From Monoraphidium neglectum (lineage: Eukaryota; Chlorophyta; Chlorophyceae; Sphaeropleales; Selenastraceae), in contig NW_014013545.1 of assembly GCF_000611645.1 (NCBI RefSeq), positions 21,071-45,894 of the forward strand: a stretch of 24,824 nucleotides of DNA. Reading direction: 5' to 3'. Numbering within the stretch: the stretch's first letter is position 1; every line of letters starts with the position of its first letter. The notes under the pieces were generated by a model. The model did no database searches, was not told the DNA's origin, and was given only the letters and a program-made list of their open reading frames with translations. Both the position numbers and the translations under genes were made by a program. Below, piece by piece: positions 10,801 to 18,394 of the stretch.

Positions 10801-13800
10801 GCTCGCTGCTTGGCGCAAGCTTCGCGCCGGCTGCATGCCGGCCCTCGCGCAGCCGCCGGCGTCTCGACCTCTCTGCCAACAGACTCGTCACGCTGCCACT
10901 GCCGTCGATGCCACCATCTGCTGCCTTCAACACTGGTTCCACCTGAGCGTCCGGGTCCTCTCCTGCCTCCTCCTCTTGGCTGAACCCGCCCGCTGCGCCT
11001 TGATCCGCGCCCATGCGCGCCAGCGGCGTATCGACAAGCATGCCTGGGAGCCCCGGCAGCCGCTGCCCGTGCGCTGTCGCCGCCGCTGCCTCTGCAGGGT
11101 CGAGCAGCAGCGTGTACGTCGGGTCGAGCGACCAGGCAACATGCCGCGCCGCTGCGCGTGACCCCTGGATCCGAAGCAAGCTGGCCGCCAGCGCAGCCGT
11201 CGCATCACGAACCTCCACGCCGCCGCTGCCGACGCCGACGTCGCCGCCACTGCTGCCCCTGCCCCTGCCGCTGCCGCTGCCCCTGCCCCTGCCGGCGGCG
11301 CGTTCCTTTGCATCGTGGTAAGCCTCCTCTTGTGCAACACCCTGGTCTTGGGAAGGGTCAGCCTCATCATTCGCAGCAAGCCGCCCAACATCCAAGTACT
11401 CAACAGCAGGCGCCCACGACAGGCCCGCATTCTCAGGCTCCTGCGGGCCGTCCCACGGCCTCGGCCCGGCCTCAGCCACCGCCGCTGGCGCTGCCGCCTC
11501 CTCCTTTGCTTTTGAGGCCTNNNNNNNNNNNNNNNNNNNNNNNNNNNNNNNNNNNNNNNNNNNNNNNNNNNNNNNNNNNNNNNNNNNNNNNNNNNNNNNN
11601 NNNNNNNNNNNNNNNNNNNNNNNNNNNNNNNNNNNNNNNNNNNNNNNNNNNNNNNNNNNNNNNNNNNNNNNNNNNNNNNNNNNNNNNNNNNNNNNNNNNN
11701 NNNNNNNNNNNNNNNNNNNNNNNNNNNNNNNNNNNNNNNNNNNNNNNNNNNNNNNNNNNNNNNNNNNNNNNNNNNNNNNNNNNNNNNNNNNNNNNNNNNN
11801 NNNNNNNNNNNNNNNNNNNNNNNNNNNNNNNNNNNNNNNNNNNNNNNNNNNNNNNNNNNNNNNNNNNNNNNNNNNNNNNNNNNNNNNNNNNNNNNNNNNN
11901 NNNNNNNNNNNNNNNNNNNNNNNNNNNNNNNNNNNNNNNNNNNNNNNNNNNNNNNNNNNNNNNNNNNNNNNNNNNNNNNNNNNNNNNNNNNNNNNNNNNN
12001 NNNNNNNNNNNNNNNNNNNNCCGCCGCTGGCGCTGCCGCCTCCTCCTTTGCTTTTGAGGCCTGCGGCCGCGGCTGCCGTGGCGCCGGCTGCGGTGCCGCG
12101 TGCGGCGCCGTCCTGCGCGCGGCCGCCCCTGCCTTGGCTTTCGGCACCTCTACGGTGTTGAGGGCGGCGAGGAACGCGTCGGTGTCGTCGGCCACGCCGT
12201 CCCCCACGGCCCCAAAGTCGAGCTTCAGGTCAGCGACGACTGGCAGATCCTCGGGCCCCGGCAGCGGGCTCTCCCCTGCCATGTACCCCGCGAATGACCA
12301 GTCCGGCAGCCGCCCATTCGGCTTCCACAGCTCGCCGGCGCAGCCGTACAGCTGGGAGGGAAGCAGGTATCCGTCGTCGCAGGCGGGACACGTCGCGCCG
12401 ACGGGGACGCGGCCGCCGGGGTAGCAGCATTTGTCGCCGCCGCTGCTGCAGCCGTAACCTGGCTCGAGCTGCGTCGCGGCCCTGTCCAGCCCCGCGCCGC
12501 AGCCGGCAGACGGCGAGGCCGGGTCGATGAGGTTTGCTCCCCACTCCGCGGCGGGGTTCCAGATGCGGGCGCGCGTGCTGGCCGCCCTGACAGCAGAAAA
12601 CAGGTCCTCAGGCTGCGCCGGGACTGTCAGGTTTGTCGCGTCGAGCAGCCATCCAAGGTAGTCGGGCGCGCCCGCCGTCCCGCGCAGCCGCAGGCCGCCA
12701 GCGCTGAGTGCGGGGCCAAAGAGCGGCGGGGGCGGCGGGAGCGCTGCGTCGGGGGCGCTCGAGGCGCGGCAGTTCCAAAGAGTGAGGAGGCCGCCGGTGG
12801 CAAAGGAGCGGCCTCGCCACGGGCTTGAGGCTGCATGGATAGCGGAAGTTTCAAGCGGGGGGGAAAGGGGCTTGCGGTCAGGCGTGTGCGACTCCCCGTG
12901 GGGGAGCAAGCACCATCTGTTGCTGCACGTTCCCTGGTTCCCTGCAACCATTTCTGGCTGGGTCTCTGCAGCTCAGGCGGTGGCCCCCAAGTCCCAGCAG
13001 CCCCCAAAAACAAAGCTGCATGCCCCCAGCTTGAGCAAGAGATCAGCAGACCGGCCAGTCACATGCCCGAACATCACGTGCGCACCGCGCTCTCACCTTT
13101 TCCAAAGTCAACCTGGTTGATGAGCAGCCCATAGGGCCCCGAGTTCTCGGTCCCAACCGACAAGTCCACCCCCTTCCCATCAGTCACCACGACACCTGTT
13201 GACATACGCGTCACTGAGACGTCTGTCCAGAAGCGCGTTGAGAAGTCAAAGTCGGTCAACAGGACTTCGCGGCTGTTGTGGACCCAGATGCCGCGAGTGC
13301 CGCTGACTCCTGACGCGGACCTGAGTTGTGTTGTGAATGGCAGTTTGGTGATCAGGGGAAATGGTGCGCGCGGGTGACACACGGAGGCAGCGTCAAATGA
13401 CATCCGCAGGGACAGGTTGCCTTGGCAATTTGCAATTACCAGCCATGTGCACGCCCGTGCAGACGTCTGCATGCGCTCGTGCACGCGCACGTAATATGCG
13501 CGCGTGCGCACGCACGCACGCGAATAGCACACACACGCACGCACACACACACACAAACACACACACACACACACACACACATCCACACACAAACACACCT
13601 GCTCTTGTCAACCGTGAGTGCGACGTCCTTGATTGTAAAGTGCGAGCAGTCCCTCAACACAAGCGCCAGATCGGCATTTCGGAATCCAACATCTGTTGGT
13701 GGGAGGATGTTGCGGCAGGAAATTGGGAGCAGTGCCAAGCACATGGCAGTGATGGGCCCAACAATGGCAAGGGGGATGTGCTCGCAATACGCGGGGTGGC

Positions 13801-16800
13801 ACAAATTCTGTGCAAGTGAGGGCGCAGGTCCACAAGTATGATTGTCAGCGAGCCCACTGGACGCCTCTGTATTACCACAACTGGGTTGTTGAACAACCCA
13901 GAAATCCTGAAACCCACCCCTCACATGCATGCTGCTCACCTTGCACCCAGGAATTTTGAACAGATGCAAAACCCAGCAGGTTGTACCCCTTCTCGTGCCC
14001 CACCCCCTTCCAAGGGCTGTGAGGCAGCGCCATTGTGAGGTGCTCCACGCCGCACAGCGTGCGCCTGAAGCCGCCCGTCGTCGAGACGCGCGGCCGCCAC
14101 ACCAGCCGCGCGTCGAGCGGCAGGGGGCGGTCGATCTCGATCGCGCGAGCGGCGGCGTCGACGGCCGTCGCGCGTGCGACGAAGCGGACCATCCCCTCCT
14201 CTGCAGGCTGGCGCTCCAGGCCATCGCGGCCGTCAAGATGTCCGCCTGCCATGGCGGCCTGCAGGCAGCCATCCTGAGGGTTGTCGAGCGTGAACAGCAG
14301 CAGCTGACCGGGGGTGATGGCTGACACCGTGTCCAGCCACAGGCGGGTGTCCCCGCGTGAGGCGTCGCGGGTGACTGAGGCCAGATGGTACCTGTTGTTT
14401 TGTGATGCGGGCAATACCGCTCGCTGGGAAGGCTGTGACCACGGCTGTTGTAGTGATTAAGTCAGGGTGGTAACTGTGACATGCACCTAGCCATACACCA
14501 GCATCTTGGGCGGCCTGGGGCCCAGAGATGGCCCAAGCAGCGGACAGCAAAAATGCTCAGGGGCCTTGATCATCCTTTGCCAAATAGCCCAGGTCACGAG
14601 TGCCCGCTGCTTGCAGCCTTCGCCTTAGCCTCCCGACAGGCCGCTCACTGGTCCTCAAACCACCGATCGATGCCCTCAAACTGGATCCAGGCGCGACCCC
14701 GCGTGTACTCAGTCGTTCCCCCCGGCCGCTCCTTCAGTCCGTACACCGCCGACAGCGGCTGCGGGAATAGCAGCGTCGTGCGGTTGCGGCCGGCGCCACG
14801 GAGCACGATGCGGCTGGGGATGGTGATCTGCTTTGTGATGCGGTACGTGCCTGTGGGGTAAGAGGGGGTGGTGCCAAAGGGTTGCACGCAGAGATGTGAG
14901 AGAATGGCCGTCATACTCTGCAGTAAAGCGGCAAAACATAGGCGGTGCTCTTCAGCAAAATTGTTTCTTTGTTGAAGCCAGCAGAAAGGTGCCAAAAGCC
15001 TTGCAGCTGGCAGCACGCTAGCCCGCCGCCAAGCTATGTGTGAGCGTGCCCCGCATCCGCGCCGCCCACCCTCTGGGATGAACAGCACCGCGCGGTCCTT
15101 GACGCTCGCGATCGCGTCCAGGAACGCCTGGCTGTCGTCCGCCACGCCGTCCCCGACCGCCCCAAAGTCCGCCCGCACGTCCGCCGCCACCGCCAGCGCC
15201 GGCAGCGGCGCGTCCCCGCCTGCAAAGCCGGCCCAAGACCAGTCGTACAGCCGGCCAGCCGGGCCAGTGCCGGCGGACGCAAAGAGCTCCCCTTTGCAGC
15301 CCCAGAGGGACGTCCAGCCGCGCAGCCGCCCGGCGGCTTCTATGGCCGGGTCGCAGGCCGGGCATGTGGCGTTGCCGGATGGCAGGCAGCACTCGACGCC
15401 GTCCTCCTGGCAGTACTGCACCTCTGGCGGCGTCGGCGGCGGCGGAGGCGCGAGAAGAGGCACTGTGTCTGACAGTAGTAGGTCACTCACGAGCAGGCCG
15501 CCGGGCAGCAGCAGGGCCGCCTGCGCTTTCGCCGCCCCAAAGATGTCGTCGGCGGGGTGGTGCGCCGCCAACATGTCATCCAAGATGCCCGAGATGCCGG
15601 GCAGGGGCGCAGCCAACTCCTGCTGATCTAATGGCTCCGAGGCTGGCATGGTCGCCGTTGGCGCTGATGCGGGATTATCGGGCACCTCCTGTGGGGCCGC
15701 CGCCACCTCTGATGCCGGCTTTGAGGCTGCCACTGGGCGGGGCTTGAATGTGGGCACCGTGACTGTTGTGGTGATCGCCGAGGCGGCGCTCGGCTTGGCC
15801 GGAGCTGTTGCCGCTGACGCAGACGCTGTGGAAGGGTGCACAACGCCAGGCTTTGCAGGGGCCCTCGAGGCAACGCTGGCAGCAAGCGCCGAAAGCCGGG
15901 GCCCGGCAGGCGGCGCAGCCGAGCGCGGCGCCAACGTGGGCAGCTGCGTCGCCGTGGCATCGGTCTGGGCGCCTTTCAAGGGCTTCTTGTCTGGCAGATG
16001 CAGCGCGGTCGTCAGGGGCTGCTTGCCGGCCGCCGGCGGGACACCTGCATGTGGGGTGTGCGCGGCCACCTTCACCATTGCGGATTGCGGAGGGCGCGAG
16101 CCTTGCACAGAAAAGGTAGCCTTGAGATGCACCTTGAGCAAGGGGTTTGCCCCCTGTGTCTCAACATCTGGGGCGGCACCACCCGCTCCCTTTGCAGGGC
16201 CTGGTGTCGCCGCGGTGTGAACTGGCTTAGCAGCAGCCTTGCTTGGCGCCGCCGCTGGCACGGGCTTTGATGCTGCCCACGGCCCCTCCTTGGCGCCAGC
16301 CGCTGCCGCCGCCCGGCTCGCCTCCTGCCCCGCGGCCGGTGATGCGGCGGCCCTCTGCTCGCGCCCTGCCTCCAACGAGGAAATTGTATTGGCGCCCGGC
16401 TTTGTAGCCAATCCCGCGTGCTTGGCAGCCCGCATTGAGCGCTCAGTGGCGGGCGTTGTGGCGCCCGGCTTGGGCAGCCCTGCCAGAGAGATTGCTGTGA
16501 CTGGCGAAAGGATGACGGCACGTGGCGCGTGCGGCGGGCGACTGCGCATGCCGCCGGCGCCAGGTGCCGAAGCGGAGAGCCGGGGAGCCGTAGCGGCAGG
16601 CGTGCTGGTCGGGCCACTGCTGGATGCTGCGGCGCGCAAAGGCCTGTGCGTCGCATTCGTCGGCACGGGCGCGACCGCGGTGGCTGGCGTGGCAGCGGCC
16701 GGGGGGGCCTTGGACCCAGCAGGGCGCTGCCTCTGAGCCAGCACCCGCTCCAAAGCAGCGGCCGCTTCTGCCACCGCCGCCGCGCCTCTGGAGTGCGCCG

Positions 16801-17339
16801 ACTGGTGCGCCGGCTTGGCGGCGGCGGCGGCGCGCGCCTCAAGCTGTAGGTCCAGGGCTGATGTGATCCCCGCGGTCGACTTGATCGCCACGAAGAGCGG
16901 CCCCACTGCAGGCCGGTGCGTCTCGGCCGTCACTGCGTGGTGTACTGCCTGGGACTGCCGTTTTGGTGGAGATGGCCCTGCTGGTTGGCCATGCTGATTG
17001 TGAGGCGTTGCGATGACTGCGTTACCTGTGCCTGGCGCCACCGGCGCCGTTGCTGCCTCATGGCGCGCCGCCGCGTGTCCCGCTGCCTGCTGCTGATGGT
17101 TTGATCCCGAAGCCATAAGCTGGCGTGCCGCGCCTGCGGATGGCTCTGGCTGCTGATGGCTGTGCTGGTGCTGCTGATGCTGCTCCCACTGTTGTGGAAG
17201 TTCAGCAATACTTGAGCTGTTGCTTGGCGGCGCAACTAGCGCCTGAGCTGCCACGCCGGGGTCAAGCAGCAGCAGCTGCTGCAGTCCATCAAACTCTTCC
17301 TGCAACTGCTGAGGCTGCTGGGGTTGACGATGCTGCTGC

Positions 17340-17395
<56 letters not shown>

Positions 17396-17497
17396 TGCCT
17401 GCTTGCCAGTGGACCTCCCTTGCACCTCAGCGGCTGATAGCACAGGACACAGCGCGCGCGCGGCGAAACACGCGTGACTTGTAGTGGATGTCAACAT
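7896..17497 (-). CDS. Giant two-module pectate-lyase-superfamily (parallel beta-helix) protein
   Basis: Eleven exons, all GT-AG: 17497-15070, 14850-14649, 14391-13940, 13692-13599, 13320-13097, 12830-10075 (contains the N gap), 9855-9617, 9292-9211, 8941-8669, 8510-8346 and 8086-7896. With the gap collapsed onto its 42-bp overlap, every junction is in phase and the product is about 2187 residues. An in-frame TGA shortly upstream supports the start at 17497; the first 22 residues could be a weak signal peptide. Residues about 33-49 are a Q17 tract, then about 640 residues of Pro/Ala/Ser/Gln-rich, probably disordered sequence. Two homologous modules follow (about 695-1220 and 1255-2170), each with a Cys/Trp-rich leader and a fold opening with DFGAVGDGVADD, the signature of the pectate-lyase superfamily (Pfam PF12708). 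By family this suggests a secreted or cell-surface polysaccharide-binding or -cleaving protein. I cannot confirm catalytic residues, so activity is not claimed. One continuous exon crosses the module boundary, which argues against two separate genes. Confidence 0.82.
11479..11520. repeat. Left copy of a 42-bp duplication flanking the assembly gap
   Basis: These 42 bases, starting CCGCCGCTGGCG and ending TTTTGAGGCCT, are identical to 12021-12062. The N run begins directly after this copy. Confidence 0.95.
11521..12020. other. Assembly gap, exactly 500 N
   Basis: The run is exactly 500 N, a typical placeholder size rather than a measured length. It lies in exon 6 of the giant beta-helix gene, in the low-complexity insertion of module 2. 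Its flanks are identical (see the neighbouring repeats), so it may contain no missing sequence. Confidence 0.97.
12021..12062. repeat. Right copy of a 42-bp duplication flanking the assembly gap
   Basis: Identical base for base to 11479-11520. On the minus strand the frame entering it reads SKAKEEAAAPAA. The same bases at the left copy lead on into VAEAGPRPWDG. Confidence 0.95.
13518..13598. repeat. (CA)n-rich tract touching the 5' splice site of an intron
   Basis: The plus strand is CA-rich with CG, CAAA and ATC interruptions. Read on the minus strand, intron 13598-13321 of the beta-helix gene begins directly with GTGTGTTTGTGTGTG, so the TG tract includes the splice donor. Confidence 0.9.
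13881..13901. repeat. Perfect 21-nt inverted repeat in an intron
   Basis: The 10-nt arms CTGGGTTGTT and AACAACCCAG flank a single G. It lies in intron 13939-13693 of the beta-helix gene, 39 nt from the splice donor, and could form a tight hairpin or cruciform. Confidence 0.9.
17341..17393. repeat. CAG/CTG trinucleotide tract encoding Q17
   Basis: An uninterrupted (GCT)17 run on the plus strand is CAG on the coding minus strand and encodes 17 glutamines near residue 33 of the giant beta-helix protein. Imperfect CAG codons continue beyond it, giving a wider Gln-rich region. Confidence 0.95.
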
Positions 17498-18394
17498 GAG
17501 GCAGCTTTGTGTAATAGAACATCAGCTCAAATAAAATCCAGCAGGCGTGTGTCCTGCCACTCGCGTACACAGCTGATTACCTTGCGCGTGTGGCGGTGTT
17601 GCGGGTAGCGAGAGCGCCGGTTGCGACAGCAGCACAACCAACACCACCAGCGCGCGCACCGCTGTGCACCGTAGTTTCTGCGAGTATAACAGCATCTGTC
17701 ACCATACGCTTTGTCACTGAGACCCGCTTATCCCAAACCACCCTTGAATCCACACCTGCCGCGCCATTCACCCGTACAATACACCTGCTGTCTGCAATTG
17801 ATGTATATCACATTATTTTCAGGTTGTATAAGTAGTCGCGTATAGATCGCATACTTCCATGTACAGTAACAGTCTTGGCCGCGTAAAACCTTCCCCCGCG
17901 GGGTGCTGCACAGCCCACCTGTGCGTGATACTGCTGATCCCAGTTACATACTACCTTAAAGGCTACTTGAAGCTTTTACAATTCACATACACGATGCTGC
18001 TTGACGCAGGAGCTGCAAGAGTGCCAAGTACATGTCACCCCGTCGTATACAGCAGGCGCCAGGGCCGTTGCGTCTCATGGGCTTGGGCTGCGCCACCACA
18101 CCCCTTCAAAGCTGCATAGGGTTTCTGACGAAATGATGTTGAAACCACGACATCTGCTACCGCTTACAAAAAATTGATTACGGTATGTGACACCCCATGA
18201 TTGAATGATGGCACGCAAAAACTCGCGTGTCCAGACACCGCGTGCACACAGACAACATGGCAACAAAAATCTATGTACATCAAGCAATCAACTACACAAC
18301 GCGCACATGAGGATATTGCGCACTAAGTATCCCAAGTGTCGGGCCACAGCGAGCAATGGCAGACGCCACTGCTGCCGTTTGCAGTGCCCTGTCA
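17498..18394. other. Intergenic stretch between the beta-helix and FAS1 genes
   Basis: About 0.9 kb without a supported gene, relatively A/T-rich. It should hold the FAS1 3' untranslated region (right part) and the promoter and 5' untranslated region of the beta-helix gene (left part). Short open frames here show no recognisable family. Confidence 0.5.
18164..18168 (-). terminator. Candidate TGTAA polyadenylation signal for the FAS1 gene
   Basis: TGTAA on the minus strand, 227 nt past the FAS1 stop codon, in A/T-rich sequence. It is consistent with the poly(A) signal of chlorophycean algae. Confidence 0.4.

Larger units (their letters stand above)
7940..12480 (-). other. Beta-helix module 2 of the giant gene
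   Basis: Approximate residues 1255-2170. Landmarks match module 1 one for one: KCCYPGGRVPVGATCPACD, YGCAGELW, GRLPDWSFAGYMAGESPLP, DFGAVGDGVADDTDAF, then about 385 low-complexity residues, then LFIPEGTYVLKKK, VIRGAGVNKTT, RGDTRLYVD, VDIERPLTANASLRWAPR, GYNALHFNQLANSWVR, RGVWMERGSDNLLTRFRV, NSPYANLITALNHGRG, AHAAALTTFWG and LFGPTINF, ending near NLHDAMQRSR. A short Ala-rich tail precedes the stop. The exon 8510-8346 was placed because module 1 predicts its content, and both of its junctions are in phase. Confidence 0.8.
12560..15420 (-). other. Beta-helix module 1 of the giant gene
   Basis: Approximate residues 695-1220. Order of landmarks: Cys-rich leader (ECCLPSGNATCPACD), SLWGCKGELF, GRLYDWSWAGFAGGDAPLP, DFGAVGDGVADDSQAF, LFIPEGTYRIT (joined across an intron), IVLRGAGRNRTT, RGDTRLWLD, IEIDRPLPLDARLVWRPR, GYNLLGFASVQNSWVQ, RGIWVHNSREVLLTDFDF, SGPYGLLINQVDFGK, ATGGLLTLWN and LFGPAL, ending near DLFSAVRAASTR. 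The fold is compact, with no large insertion. Repeated short beta-strand-like stretches after NSWVQ fit a right-handed parallel beta-helix. Confidence 0.82.

Noticed and set aside
12200..12900. Boundary between two separate beta-helix genes
   Set aside because: The exon stays open in one frame from the end of module 1 into the module 2 leader, with no stop or poly(A) motif, and its phases fit a single gene.
15036..16736. Long open frames on the plus strand opposite the beta-helix first exon
   Set aside because: They are antisense shadows caused by high GC content and Ala/Pro-rich coding on the minus strand; no motif or splice logic supports them.
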